A stretch of DNA of 33,975 nt from Clostridiales bacterium (GCA_012523085.1 JAAYJC010000102.1:1-33975); one strand, 5' to 3'; numbered from the stretch's first letter, positions 1 to 7,545 are shown. Numbers and translations: made by a program. The notes: generated by a model not told the origin, from the letters alone.

Positions 1-2
1 AA

Positions 3-104
3 GATTATGAAATATGGGAAAAAGCGCTTATGGAAGCCGGAAATCAAAAGTGTGATTGGACCAATAAGTCATATATTGAACCGATTCTGGAGGCTGTAAG
101 ATAA
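3..104 (+). CDS. 3' end of an unrecognised CDS (33 residues visible)
   Basis: An open frame enters from the left edge and stops at TAA (102-104). The visible residues run from DYEIWEKALMEAG to KSYIEPILEAVR. Two short helices and a terminal YIEPIL motif faintly recall the C-terminus of DnaD/DnaB_2-type replication proteins (YIxxIL), but 33 residues are too few to assign a family. A weak hairpin follows the stop. Only the reading frame and the stop are secure. Confidence 0.45.
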   Translation, partial: DYEIWEKALMEAGNQKCDWTNKSYIEPILEAVR

Positions 105-430
105 AACCGCGTAAACCGCGGGGACGGTTCTTCCGGTTTATGGTTTTAGGATGATTGCTTTACTTAATCCCGTCAAACGCTACAACTGTCTTGTAGATAT
201 GCTATAATTTCCAGTACAATGGCTCAATAACCGGTGAAATAGAGGTTTTTACTTTTGCTAACATATTATACCACTACCGACACTATATACAATAGCATGC
301 AGAGTAAATCGCGAGAGCTCTCCCATGGTTTGTAAAGAATGAAAAGTGAAACGTAATCAGCCGCGAGCCCAACGCAGTGGGTCGCGGCTGAAAAGGAGGA
401 GCAACGAAGCGAGCGCAGTTTGCTCCGACG
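105..430. other. Intergenic region with three hairpins, no gene seen
   Basis: No convincing coding sequence lies here. Directly after the first stop codon AAACCG is repeated and pairs with CGGTTT (112-118 with 134-140) around a GGGGACGGTTCT motif (120-131). A small inverted repeat CTACAA/TTGTAG lies near 180-196. Close to the tRNA end there is an 8-bp stem AGCCGCGA/TCGCGGCT (359-366 with 382-389), then a GGAGCAA/TTGCTCC stem (about 396-425). On the minus strand these last two lie just downstream of tRNA-Leu and may help end its transcript, although neither has a clear T-run. Confidence 0.4.
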
Positions 431-515
431 TGGTGCGGATGACGGGACTTGAACCCACACGCCTTGCGGCACAGGAACCTAAATCCTGCATGTCTGCCAA
501 TTCCATCACATCCGC
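431..515 (-). tRNA. tRNA-Leu, anticodon TAG
   Basis: On the minus strand the acceptor stem GCGGATG pairs with CATCCGC and is followed by discriminator A and an encoded CCA (431-433). The anticodon arm is CAGGA, loop TTTAGGT, TCCTG, giving anticodon TAG, which reads CUA. The T arm contains the usual GGGTTCAAGTCCC. The 85-nt length with an extended variable arm fits a class II leucine tRNA. Confidence 0.96.
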
Positions 516-535
516 ATTTATACCGACACTGAGAT

Positions 536-564
536 AATATAGCACATTCTTTCGTCAAGGTCCA
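536..564 (-). promoter_or_regulatory. Candidate sigma-A promoter for tRNA-Leu
   Basis: Read on the minus strand, TGGACC (559-564) and TATATT (536-541) are 17 bp apart and lie about 20 bp upstream of the tRNA 5' end. A closer TTGACG has only a 13-bp spacer to TATTAT, so the -35 assignment is uncertain. Confidence 0.45.
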
Positions 565-627
565 GATATTTTTGATTATTCCGGACGGATTATCGGCGAA
601 TATTATACGCTTATTTCGGTTGTCATA

Positions 628-656
628 TCGACAAACGGAGAAAAATCATTTATTAT
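628..656 (+). promoter_or_regulatory. Sigma-A promoter for lysA
   Basis: TCGACA (628-633) and TATTAT (651-656) have a 17-bp spacer. The predicted transcript would begin near 663. This argues against an ATG at 664 and for the start at 697, which has its own Shine-Dalgarno sequence. Confidence 0.6.
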
Positions 657-696
657 ACTGTACATGATCAAGAGTAAGCCAGCCAGGGGGATGAAG

Positions 697-1935
697 ATGA
701 AAAAACCGTTTGTAACACACGAGCAGCTAAAGGAAATCGTTAAAAGATATGAGACACCGTTCCATCTGTATGACGAAAAGGGCATCCGTGAAAACGCAAG
801 AGCGCTTAGGGACGCGTTTTCTTGGAACAAAGGCTTTAAAGAATACTTCGCGGTAAAAGCGACACCGAATCCGTCAATCCTTTCGATATTAAAGGAAGAA
901 GGCTGTGGGATGGATTGCTCGTCTTATACCGAGCTTTTATTATCCGATATGATCGGGTGCAGGGGAGAGGACATTATGTTTTCGTCCAACGCCACACCGG
1001 CCTATGAATATATGAAAGCGCGTAAGCTCGGTGCGATCATCAATCTGGATGATATTACGCATATCGAATACCTTGAAAAAGCTGCCGGGATACCGGAGAA
1101 AATATGCTGCCGGTTTAACCCCGGAGGCGTTTTTTCGATATCAAATTCAATCATGGACAACCCGGGAGAAGCAAAATACGGCTTTACGAGACAGCAGCTG
1201 ACCGAGGGCTTTTTGCGGCTGGCGGAGCTTGGCGTAAAGGCGTTCGGCATTCACGCTTTTCTGGCCAGCAATGTCCTGTCAAATGAGTATTATCCGCTGC
1301 TGGCAAGGACGCTTTTCACGACGGCTGCGGAGCTGAAGAAGGAGACGGGAGCCGACATCACATTTATCAATCTGTCCGGCGGCATCGGTATCCCATACAG
1401 ACCGGAAGAAACAAAAGCAGACATCGCCAAAATCGGAAGGGAAGTGGAAAAGGCCTTTAACGAGATTATGGTACCGGCCGGGCTATCGGATGCTGCGATA
1501 TTCACAGAGCTGGGACGATTCATGCTGGGACCGTACGGATGTCTTGTATCAACCGCAATTCATGAAAAGCATATATACAAGGACTACATCGGTCTTGATT
1601 CCTGTGCAGCCGACCTGATGAGACCGGCCATGTACGGCGCCTACCACCATATAACAGTTATGGGCAAGGAAAACAGGCCTAATGACTGTAAATACGATAT
1701 TACCGGCTCGCTTTGCGAAAATAACGACAAATTCGCCGTCGATCGTATGCTGCCGAAGATCGATAAAGGCGATCTCATTTTGATACACGACACCGGCGCG
1801 CATGGTTATTCGATGGGGTATAATTATAACGGAAAGCTCAGGTCAAAAGAGCTTCTGCTCAAAGAAAACGGCGACGTTAAAATGATCAGGCGTGCGGAAA
1901 CGGTTGAGGACTATTTTGCGACACTAAAGCTTTAA
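697..1935 (+). CDS. lysA: Diaminopimelate decarboxylase (PLP-dependent, fold type III)
   Basis: Predicted to decarboxylate meso-diaminopimelate to L-lysine (EC 4.1.1.20), the last step of lysine synthesis. The 412 residues show the alanine-racemase-like barrel lysine in YFAVKATPNP (K54), the phosphate-binding NLSGGIGIPY (226-234), ELGRFMLGPYG (271-281) and the active-site Cys-Glu in GSLCENNDKF (C340-E341), then HDTGAHGYSM near the end. HAFLASN (from H186) replaces the HIGSQ of the classic enzyme, a variant I recall from other anaerobes. The start at 697 is preferred because GGGGG (686-690) lies 6 bp upstream; ATG 691 is the alternative. The gene has its own promoter and a strong terminator. 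dapF, encoding the preceding enzyme of the pathway, is 17 kb away. Another PLP decarboxylase of the same fold (for example carboxynorspermidine decarboxylase) is less likely given the CENNDKF motif. Confidence 0.88.
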   Translation: MKKPFVTHEQLKEIVKRYETPFHLYDEKGIRENARALRDAFSWNKGFKEYFAVKATPNPSILSILKEEGCGMDCSSYTELLLSDMIGCRGEDIMFSSNATPAYEYMKARKLGAIINLDDITHIEYLEKAAGIPEKICCRFNPGGVFSISNSIMDNPGEAKYGFTRQQLTEGFLRLAELGVKAFGIHAFLASNVLSNEYYPLLARTLFTTAAELKKETGADITFINLSGGIGIPYRPEETKADIAKIGREVEKAFNEIMVPAGLSDAAIFTELGRFMLGPYGCLVSTAIHEKHIYKDYIGLDSCAADLMRPAMYGAYHHITVMGKENRPNDCKYDITGSLCENNDKFAVDRMLPKIDKGDLILIHDTGAHGYSMGYNYNGKLRSKELLLKENGDVKMIRRAETVEDYFATLKL

Positions 1936-1954
1936 ATATGCAATGCGGGTAAAA

Positions 1955-2000
1955 GGGCTTAAATAGATACCTATAGGTATCTATTTAAGCCCCTTCTTTT
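1955..2000. terminator. Bidirectional intrinsic terminator between lysA and the DUF169 gene
   Basis: A perfect 17-bp stem (1955-1971 with 1976-1992) with loop TATA is followed by CTTCTTTTT on the plus strand and flanked by AAAA on the left, which gives TTTT on the minus strand. It serves two convergent genes. Confidence 0.9.
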
Positions 2001-2003
2001 TGA

Positions 2004-2819
2004 TCAGTGCTTCCAGATTTCACCCTGGTCCAGCGACCAGAGCTTGAACAGGTCGTCATAAAATTGCGGCCGCGGGAAATCGCCCTTTATTTCCATATAA
2101 AGACCCTTATACCCCATGCCGTAGCGAGAAACAACCTCAAGACCTTCGACAAGCTCAGCGAGTTTATTAGCGGGGACGGAGAAGATCATTTCATCCTCAT
2201 CGGTCAGACCGCGCTCATATTCACCGGGGTCCGGAACCGTAATCTTGTAATTTTCGTTTTGGATTACCGGAACCGTGGAGTGCACGCAGGAATCCACAGC
2301 ATCAAATTTGTTTTCAAGGATGTCACCCGTTTTGTATTTTACGGACATCAAAAGGCTTCGAAGCTGGGCCGGCCGACAGTAGATCAAAACAAGATCAGGC
2401 AAGAAATCAGCCGTATTCAACGGAGCGAGAACAAAGCCTATGCATTTGTCTTTTTCAAGTATTGGATAGTGTTTCTCGAAAAATTCCCTGGATTTCTGCG
2501 GGTCCTCCACGAGAAAGGCCGTTACCGTACGGTCATAATAATCTGTCCCTTTTTGAAATTCCACAAGGCCGTAGCTGATAAGCGGCCATACGCACCAATG
2601 ATCCTCCTTGAGCATCGCTATGCTCTTTCGTTGCCGTCGTACCATGGCAAACGCCTGACAGAGCGCCAGATGCTCTCCAAGATCCTTCTTCGGCCTTATT
2701 GCACTTTCCGGTATCTCGTCTTCAGATTTTATCAGTTTCATTGCAATCGGCGCGTAGCGCAGAAGTAAGAGCTTTTCCAGCACTTCTCCATAGGTATTAA
2801 TGTCAGAAATTGTTGGCAT
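2004..2819 (-). CDS. DUF169 family protein (COG2043), function unknown
   Basis: The 271 residues match my recollection of the DUF169/COG2043 family, which is common in anaerobic bacteria and archaea and has no established activity. Visible landmarks are APIAMKLI near the N-terminus, the scattered cysteines in LALCQAF, DKCIGF and IYCRPAQL, SCVHSTV in the middle and VSRYGMGYKGLY near the end. There is no signal peptide or membrane segment, so it is probably cytosolic. The start is ATG 2819, with GGGAGG about 8 bp upstream; a TTG in the same frame 15 bp earlier overlaps that ribosome-binding site and is rejected. An extended -10 (TGGTATAAT on the minus strand, about 2873-2881) may drive it. The gene stands alone and ends at the terminator shared with lysA. 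Confidence 0.75.
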   Translation of the reverse strand: MPTISDINTYGEVLEKLLLLRYAPIAMKLIKSEDEIPESAIRPKKDLGEHLALCQAFAMVRRQRKSIAMLKEDHWCVWPLISYGLVEFQKGTDYYDRTVTAFLVEDPQKSREFFEKHYPILEKDKCIGFVLAPLNTADFLPDLVLIYCRPAQLRSLLMSVKYKTGDILENKFDAVDSCVHSTVPVIQNENYKITVPDPGEYERGLTDEDEMIFSVPANKLAELVEGLEVVSRYGMGYKGLYMEIKGDFPRPQFYDDLFKLWSLDQGEIWKH

Positions 2820-2939
2820 ATCCGAACCTCCCAATCAGCATTGTTTTAAGCAATTCTATCATAAGTTTTTCCATTATACCAGTAATGGATATAGAAACTA
2901 ATCATACAGCCGGATACGCCGGAACCTCATGCCGGTGCA

Positions 2940-3488
2940 TCAGCGCTGTCGTTCAAAAAGCGTTTTAGCAGAAACCTCCGTATAGGTCAGTCTGCCGGAT
3001 AGCCGTTCAGATTTCATCAGGCTGATTTTGTTAACCTCCGTATTTACGCCGTCAATAGTCCGGGAAAAGCGCTCCGCGTCAAAATCAGAACGGAGTCTGA
3101 CCTCCCTTCCCAGAGTAATATGCGGGCTGAATCTGCGGTTTTCAACGGGAAAGCCCGCCGCACGAACCTTGCTTGAGAGCATATGATGCAAATCACTAAG
3201 CCGCCTGTTTTCTTCGATACCGGCCCACCAGATATCACCGCCATCGCGCCGGAATCTGCCCGCGCCCATAATGGTCAAAGGGAAGACGAAGCCGTCCAGC
3301 CGGCTTAATATCTCGCAAAGCATCTCATAGCGCTCGAATGTCACCTCGCCCAGAAAAACCAGCGTCAGATGCAGGTTGTCATATAAGGTGAATTTACCGC
3401 TCAAAGAATTTATTCTGAGCGTATTTTGCATGTCAAGCAGCTTTTGTTTAACCGGATCGGAGAAATTTACGGCGAAAAAAAGGCGCAT
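2940..3488 (-). CDS. thpR: RNA 2',3'-cyclic phosphodiesterase (2H family, LigT/ThpR)
   Basis: ThpR hydrolyses RNA 2',3'-cyclic phosphate ends to 2'-phosphate. It also ligates tRNA halves in vitro, but its role in the cell is unclear. The 182-residue protein has the family N-terminus MRLFFAVNF and both catalytic HxTx motifs, HLTL at 40-43 and HITL at 123-126. Length and motif spacing are normal. AGGAGGGG lies a few bases upstream of ATG 3488. It sits 83 bp downstream of tRNA-Gln on the same strand, with that tRNA's terminator between them, so it may rely partly on readthrough. Confidence 0.9.
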   Translation of the reverse strand: MRLFFAVNFSDPVKQKLLDMQNTLRINSLSGKFTLYDNLHLTLVFLGEVTFERYEMLCEILSRLDGFVFPLTIMGAGRFRRDGGDIWWAGIEENRRLSDLHHMLSSKVRAAGFPVENRRFSPHITLGREVRLRSDFDAERFSRTIDGVNTEVNKISLMKSERLSGRLTYTEVSAKTLFERQR

Positions 3489-3530
3489 ATTTTTATCCCC
3501 TCCTACGGTCGGCTCACTGAAAAAGCCGTT

Positions 3531-3569
3531 AAAAAAGGAACTCGGTCATGGCGCATGACAAAGTTCCTT
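3531..3569 (-). terminator. Intrinsic terminator of tRNA-Gln
   Basis: On the minus strand AAGGAACT pairs with AGTTCCTT (3562-3569 with 3535-3542), with an inner GTCATG/CATGAC stem and a run of Ts (3531-3536). It begins 2 nt past the tRNA CCA end. Confidence 0.85.
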
Positions 3570-3570
3570 T

Positions 3571-3644
3571 TGGCTGCGGGACTAGGATTCGAACCCAGAC
3601 AAACAGAGTCAGAGTCTGCCGTGCTACCGTTACACAATCCCGCA
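3571..3644 (-). tRNA. tRNA-Gln, anticodon CTG
   Basis: On the minus strand TGCGGGA pairs with TCCCGCA, followed by discriminator G and an encoded CCA (3571-3573). The anticodon arm is GCAGA, loop CTCTGAC, TCTGT, giving CTG, which reads CAG. The T arm has GGTTCGAATCC. The 74-nt length is standard. Confidence 0.95.
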
Positions 3645-3657
3645 ACGGACGTTGTTT

Positions 3658-3685
3658 ATTATAAATAATATTTTTAATTTGTCAA
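3658..3685 (-). promoter_or_regulatory. Sigma-A promoter for tRNA-Gln
   Basis: A consensus TTGACA (3680-3685) and a consensus TATAAT (3658-3663) on the minus strand are 16 bp apart, about 14 bp upstream of the tRNA 5' end. This is one of the strongest promoters in the window. Confidence 0.85.
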
Positions 3686-3708
3686 GGCTTTTTACCCGCC
3701 TTTTATGA

Positions 3709-3780
3709 TTAACCTCGATCAAACGAGGTTAACTGTTTACGGAGCTTTTGTGAAATGCATCATATGCTCTTCGCAAAAGC
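3709..3780. other. Two hairpins downstream of pckG
   Basis: TTAACCTCG pairs with CGAGGTTAA (3709-3717 with 3724-3732). GCTTTTGTGAA pairs with TTCGCAAAAGC (3744-3754 with 3770-3780, one wobble). The second begins 14 bp beyond the pckG stop codon and may protect or end that transcript, though no clean T-run follows. Confidence 0.5.
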
Positions 3781-3794
3781 CCCGCCGCAGTATG

Positions 3795-5561
3795 TTATTT
3801 TTTCAAGCTTTCTTCCAGTTCCTTTAACTCTTCGGCGAGTTCCGCAGGCAAAGTGTCGCCGATCTTATCATAAAATTCTCTGATACCGGAAACTTCCTCG
3901 AGCCACAACGCTGTGTCTATGTTCAGCAGCTCGCTCAGCTGTTCGGATGTTACATCGGTACCCTCAAGGTAGATATCCTCAATGTTCGGAAGATAGCCCA
4001 GAGCGCTTTCCTTAGCGCCGATACCGTCTTCACAACGGGCAAGAATCCATTCGAGTACCCGCATATTCTCGCCAAAGCCCGGCCAGATGAATTTGCCGTT
4101 CTCGTCTGTTCTAAACCAGTTGACATTGAAAATCTTCGGTTTATTCGCAATTCGTTCTTCCATGTCGAGCCAATGCTGCCAGTAGTCGCCCATGTTGTAG
4201 CCGCAGAAGGGGAGCATAGCCATAGGATCACGCCTGACTACACCGACTTTACCTGTTGCGGCAGCTGTAGTCTCGGAACCCATGATCGATCCCACGAAGA
4301 CACCGTGACGCCAATTTTTCGACTGATAGACAAGCGGTGCGGTTTTTGCGCGCCTGCCGCCGAAGACAATTGCGGAAATCGGTACACCGGAAGGAGATTC
4401 GAATTCGGGCGAAATGCAGGGGCAGTTCTTGGCCGGAGCCGTAAAGCGCGAATTCGGATGCGCGCCTTTTTCACCGGATGAAGGATCCCATTTCTCACCC
4501 TTCCAGTTCAACGCGTTTTTCGGCGGATTCTTATCCAGGTCCTCCCACCAAACCGTGTTGTCGTCAAGATTCAATACAACATTTGTAAAAATAGTGTTCT
4601 TTTGAGTAGAAGCCAGTGCGTTCGGATTGGATTTTTTATTTGTGCCGGGTGCGACGCCGAAAAAGCCGGCTTCTGGATTGACTGCCCACAATCTGCCGTC
4701 CGGACCGACTCTGAGCCAAGCGATATCATCACCGACGCACCATACCTTAAAACCTTTTTCCCGGTAGCATTCGGGCGGTACAAGCATTGCCAGATTTGTT
4801 TTTCCGCAGGCGGAAGGGAAAGCGGCGCAGATGTATTTGGTTTCACCTTTCGGGTTCTCAATGCCGAGAATCAGCATATGCTCAGCCATCCACATTTCTT
4901 TTCGGCCGAGGAACGAAGCGATGCGAAGGGCAAAACACTTTTTACCGAGCAAAACATTTCCGCCGTAACCGGAATTGATCGACATGATCGTATTGTCCTC
5001 GGGAAAATGAACGATATACCTGTATTCGGGATCCAGAGTGGCCTTTGCGTGCAGACCTTTTATAAAATCCGGACTGTCGCCAAGCGCGTCAAATACGGTA
5101 TTACCCACTCTTGTCATAATGGCCATGCTCAAGACAACATAAATCGAATCGGTAAGCTCTATGCCGTATTTGGCAAACGGTGAGCCGACAACGCCCATTG
5201 AATAGGGGATTACATACATCGTGCGTCCCTTCATGGCGCCGTCATACAAGCCGTTAAGCTTCTTATACATCAGGTCCGGTGCCATCCAATTGTTGGTGGG
5301 ACCCGCGTCCTTTTCGTTTTTGCAGCAGATAAATGTCCTGTCTTCCACGCGCGCCACATCAGTCACATCTGAGCGGTGCAGATAACAGCCGGGAAGTTTT
5401 TCCTCATTTAGCTTAATCATCTCACCGGTTTGCATACCTGTCGCCCTGAGTTCTTCCAGCTGCGCTTCCGAACCGTCTATGAAGACAACGCTGTCCGGTT
5501 TCGTCAAGGCTGCCATCTGGTCAATCCAGTCCAACACATGTTTATTTTTTGTACATTCCAT
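3795..5561 (-). CDS. pckG: Phosphoenolpyruvate carboxykinase, GTP-dependent
   Basis: Interconverts oxaloacetate plus GTP with PEP plus CO2 plus GDP (EC 4.1.1.32). In fermenting anaerobes it often runs toward oxaloacetate as an anaplerotic, GTP-yielding step; the direction here is inferred. The 588 residues are full length. The GTP-type signature FPSACGKTNLAML (248-260) holds the P-loop and the reactive Cys252. VGDDIAWLRV (277-286), NPEAGFFGVAPGT (295-307), GGRRAKTAPLVY and the late NVNWFRTDENG guanine-side segment follow in family order. This distinguishes it from the unrelated-length ATP-type PckA. ATG 5561 has AGAGGAAT upstream and a good sigma-A promoter 50-78 bp away. It is transcribed alone, divergently from the cyclophilin gene. 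Confidence 0.97.
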   Translation of the reverse strand: MECTKNKHVLDWIDQMAALTKPDSVVFIDGSEAQLEELRATGMQTGEMIKLNEEKLPGCYLHRSDVTDVARVEDRTFICCKNEKDAGPTNNWMAPDLMYKKLNGLYDGAMKGRTMYVIPYSMGVVGSPFAKYGIELTDSIYVVLSMAIMTRVGNTVFDALGDSPDFIKGLHAKATLDPEYRYIVHFPEDNTIMSINSGYGGNVLLGKKCFALRIASFLGRKEMWMAEHMLILGIENPKGETKYICAAFPSACGKTNLAMLVPPECYREKGFKVWCVGDDIAWLRVGPDGRLWAVNPEAGFFGVAPGTNKKSNPNALASTQKNTIFTNVVLNLDDNTVWWEDLDKNPPKNALNWKGEKWDPSSGEKGAHPNSRFTAPAKNCPCISPEFESPSGVPISAIVFGGRRAKTAPLVYQSKNWRHGVFVGSIMGSETTAAATGKVGVVRRDPMAMLPFCGYNMGDYWQHWLDMEERIANKPKIFNVNWFRTDENGKFIWPGFGENMRVLEWILARCEDGIGAKESALGYLPNIEDIYLEGTDVTSEQLSELLNIDTALWLEEVSGIREFYDKIGDTLPAELAEELKELEESLKK

Positions 5562-5610
5562 AATAATTCCTCTTAATCCGTTTTTGAACTTATTTTTTCA
5601 CACTGAACTA

Positions 5611-5639
5611 ATTATAGACATAATCTTATAAAAACGCAA
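5611..5639 (-). promoter_or_regulatory. Sigma-A promoter for pckG
   Basis: TTGCGT (5634-5639) and a perfect TATAAT (5611-5616) on the minus strand are exactly 17 bp apart, leaving a leader of about 40 nt. Confidence 0.75.
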
Positions 5640-5697
5640 CTATATTCCTGTTTTTTCGATTTACATATTTGATAAGGAAAATTCACACTTTCTTTCG

Positions 5698-5726
5698 TTG
5701 CATTTATTGATGGATTATGGTATATT
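5698..5726 (+). promoter_or_regulatory. Sigma-A promoter for the cyclophilin gene
   Basis: TTGCAT (5698-5703) and TATATT (5721-5726) are 17 bp apart. The transcript would start inside the palindrome that abuts the -10 hexamer. An alternative pair TTGATG (5707-5712)/TATGTT (5731-5736) with an 18-bp spacer overlaps it. Confidence 0.6.
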
Positions 5727-5757
5727 ACAGTATGTTAATCATTGATCAACATACTGT
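5727..5757 (+). promoter_or_regulatory. Palindrome at the transcription start of the cyclophilin gene
   Basis: ACAGTATGTT and AACATACTGT are perfect 10-bp inverted arms (5727-5736 and 5748-5757) separated by 11 bp, and the left arm touches the -10 box. Position and symmetry fit a repressor operator. In RNA it could also form a 5' stabilising hairpin. Confidence 0.5.
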
Positions 5758-5786
5758 GTAAATTCGCGTTTTGGAGGTCTCTACCC

Positions 5787-6443
5787 TTGAAATCGATCGC
5801 TAAATTAAGACTGATTTCCATACTGCTTTTTTTATCTGTTGTTTTTGCCATGCTGCCGGCATGTATGACACTGGGGGAGCGCAAGCCTGTCGCCACGTTA
5901 TTGTTCAGCAACGGCAATGAGATTCAGATCAGGCTTTACTACAACAAAGCGCCGAATACGGTAAAAAACTTCATCGATCTTGCAAATTCCGGCTTTTATG
6001 ACGGGACGCCGGTACACAGGATCGAAGAATACTTTATCATACAAATGGGCAAGTCGGCAGACAGCCCGGACTCGAGCAACGCCGGATTTACCATAAAAGG
6101 GGAATTCCCGAACAACAAATACGGAAAAAACGACCTTCCTCTTGAAAGGGGAGCCGTAGCCATGGCGAGGGTTGTAGGTACGGCCGGAGAAGAAAAGGAT
6201 TACTACAACTCGGCAAGCACGCAGTTTTTCATTATGCTGACCAATAAACCAAATCTGGACGGGGATTATGCGGTTTTCGGGAAGGTCATCAGAGGAATGG
6301 ATTTCGTCGACAAAATATCCAAAATGGATGTAGACCAGAACAAAGAGCCCAGAGATGAAATTTATGTTGTATCAATCAGAGTTGATACGTTCGGAAAGGA
6401 TTACGGCAAACCCGATCGAATCCCGGCAAACGATGAATCGTAA
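5787..6443 (+). CDS. Lipoprotein peptidyl-prolyl cis-trans isomerase, cyclophilin type
   Basis: Predicted to isomerise Xaa-Pro bonds in proteins folding outside the membrane. The 218-residue product starts with a lipoprotein signal peptide, KLRLISILLFLSVVFAMLPAC, with lipobox LPAC and Cys26 as the acylated residue. The cyclophilin domain follows at about 35-205, with NTVKNFIDLANSGFYDGTPVHRI, FIIQMGK, SASTQFFIMLT and the late DYAVFGKVIRGMDFVDKI. The start is TTG 5787, 9 bp after GGAGG (5773-5777); the in-frame ATG at 5742 lies inside the promoter palindrome and is rejected. The usual catalytic Arg is retained in the HRI segment. Transcription ends at a strong terminator 5 bp past the stop codon, so the gene is monocistronic. 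A PrsA-type parvulin is excluded by the fold motifs. Confidence 0.9.
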   Translation: MKSIAKLRLISILLFLSVVFAMLPACMTLGERKPVATLLFSNGNEIQIRLYYNKAPNTVKNFIDLANSGFYDGTPVHRIEEYFIIQMGKSADSPDSSNAGFTIKGEFPNNKYGKNDLPLERGAVAMARVVGTAGEEKDYYNSASTQFFIMLTNKPNLDGDYAVFGKVIRGMDFVDKISKMDVDQNKEPRDEIYVVSIRVDTFGKDYGKPDRIPANDES

Positions 6444-6447
6444 AGTA

Positions 6448-6474
6448 AACCTGCCGATACTCGGCAGGTTTTTT
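6448..6474 (+). terminator. Intrinsic terminator of the cyclophilin gene
   Basis: AACCTGCCGA and TCGGCAGGTT form a perfect 10-bp stem with a 3-nt loop, followed directly by TTTT (6471-6474). Confidence 0.93.
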
Positions 6475-6590
6475 CACAAGCCTGTCAGCCTTGTTTATTT
6501 AATGCCATGGATTTACGGCGTGTATCCGCAAATCCATTCAGGCAGACAATCAATGCAACTGAAGCGGTAAAACAGGCCCGTTTTGCCGTC

Positions 6591-6615
6591 AAAAAGAGCA
6601 AATTTTGCTCTTTTT
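6591..6615. terminator. Symmetric hairpin with T-runs, probable rsmA terminator
   Basis: AAAAAGAGCA pairs with TGCTCTTTTT across a 5-nt loop, so either strand yields a GC-containing stem followed by T5. It lies 51 bp downstream of the rsmA stop on the minus strand. The stretch 6475-6666 also holds an ATGGATTT/AAATCCAT stem (6507-6514 with 6530-6537) and no gene. Confidence 0.65.
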
Positions 6616-6645
6616 GCAAATGCGTTTCGCAAAACCGCGTTTGTT

Positions 6646-6673
6646 CCACTGAATAAACGCGGTTATTCAGTGG
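6646..6673. repeat. 11-bp inverted repeat across the rsmA stop codon
   Basis: CCACTGAATAA (6646-6656) and TTATTCAGTGG (6663-6673) are perfect complements with a 6-nt loop. The right arm contains the rsmA TGA stop (6667-6669 on the minus strand). With no T-run it looks more like a 3'-end stabilising stem than a terminator. Confidence 0.7.
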
Positions 6674-7545
6674 ACATTATTTATACCGATCAGCGTTTGA
6701 TTGACAGCGTTCGCAATAGTGGCAAACTCCGGTATTGAGAGGTTTTCTCCGCGCAGCTTTTCATCAAAACCGTTATCGGTGAGTATTTTAGCCAAAAAGG
6801 TTTTATTCAGCGTCTGTCCGAAAACAGTGAATAGCGCATTACACAGCGTTTTTCTTCTTTGGGCGAATGCAGCCCGAACAACCTTGAAGAAAACAGCCTC
6901 GCTGTCAACAAAGCCGGGCGGGGGACACATGGTCAGAGAAATGACAGCCGATGTAACGGAAGGTCTGGGTATAAAACAGTCGGGCGGTACGGTAAAATGC
7001 GTTTTCGGCTGCGTGTGATATTGGATATAAACCGAAAAAGCGCCGTAGGCTCCGGTTCCGGGCCTGGCGCAGATTCGCTCTGCGACTTCTTTTTGAACCA
7101 TGACGGTTATTTTCTCAAAGCACTTCGCGTCAATCAACGCAGAGAGCACCGGTGTTGTGATGTTATACGGCAAGTTGGCGCAAATGACGGGCTTGAGTCC
7201 GTCAAAATGTTCCGCTGCCAAATTGCTCAGATCGGTTTTTAATATGTTATTTTGTATAACAGCCACGTTTTTTACATCACCGAGCGTTTCGGCGAGCAGG
7301 GGAATGAGCTTTTTATCAAGCTCTACCGCAACGACTTTAGACGCCGTTAAAGACAGCTCTTTGGTCAGAGCGCCGATACCGGGTCCGATTTCCAATACGC
7401 CTGTATTATCATCGATACCGGAGCACCGGATCATTTGTTCGGTAACCCATTTGGCGGTCAGAAAATTCTGGCCGAGTGATTTTGAAAAATGAAAGCCGTA
7501 TTTGTTCAGCAAGGCTTTGATCTCTTTTACATCGTATAAATTCAT
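6667..7545 (-). CDS. rsmA: 16S rRNA dimethyladenosine transferase
   Basis: Uses four S-adenosylmethionine to dimethylate the two adjacent adenosines (A1518/A1519 in E. coli numbering) in the 3'-terminal helix of 16S rRNA, a late step of 30S assembly. The 292-residue protein has KSLGQNFL (22-29), the SAM-binding EIGPGIGALT (52-61), the acidic VELD (74-77) and the catalytic NLPYN (124-128), followed by the C-terminal helical domain with FAQRRKTL. Length is typical. ATG 7545 is preceded by AAGGAC; a second ATG 4 bp upstream is out of frame. It is convergent with the cyclophilin gene and divergent from dut. In many Firmicutes ksgA sits beside rnmV; here the RNase M5-like gene is 15 kb away. Confidence 0.96.
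   Translation of the reverse strand: MNLYDVKEIKALLNKYGFHFSKSLGQNFLTAKWVTEQMIRCSGIDDNTGVLEIGPGIGALTKELSLTASKVVAVELDKKLIPLLAETLGDVKNVAVIQNNILKTDLSNLAAEHFDGLKPVICANLPYNITTPVLSALIDAKCFEKITVMVQKEVAERICARPGTGAYGAFSVYIQYHTQPKTHFTVPPDCFIPRPSVTSAVISLTMCPPPGFVDSEAVFFKVVRAAFAQRRKTLCNALFTVFGQTLNKTFLAKILTDNGFDEKLRGENLSIPEFATIANAVNQTLIGINNVH

Noticed and set aside
2007..2768. Long plus-strand open frame of about 250 codons opposite the DUF169 gene
   Set aside because: It lacks a ribosome-binding site, has no family resemblance, crosses the whole DUF169 gene, and the DUF169 frame has recognisable blocks and a proper start.
4602..5183. Open plus-strand frame inside pckG
   Set aside because: It is a complement-frame artefact of a strongly conserved gene; the composition is unlike a folded protein and there is no start signal.
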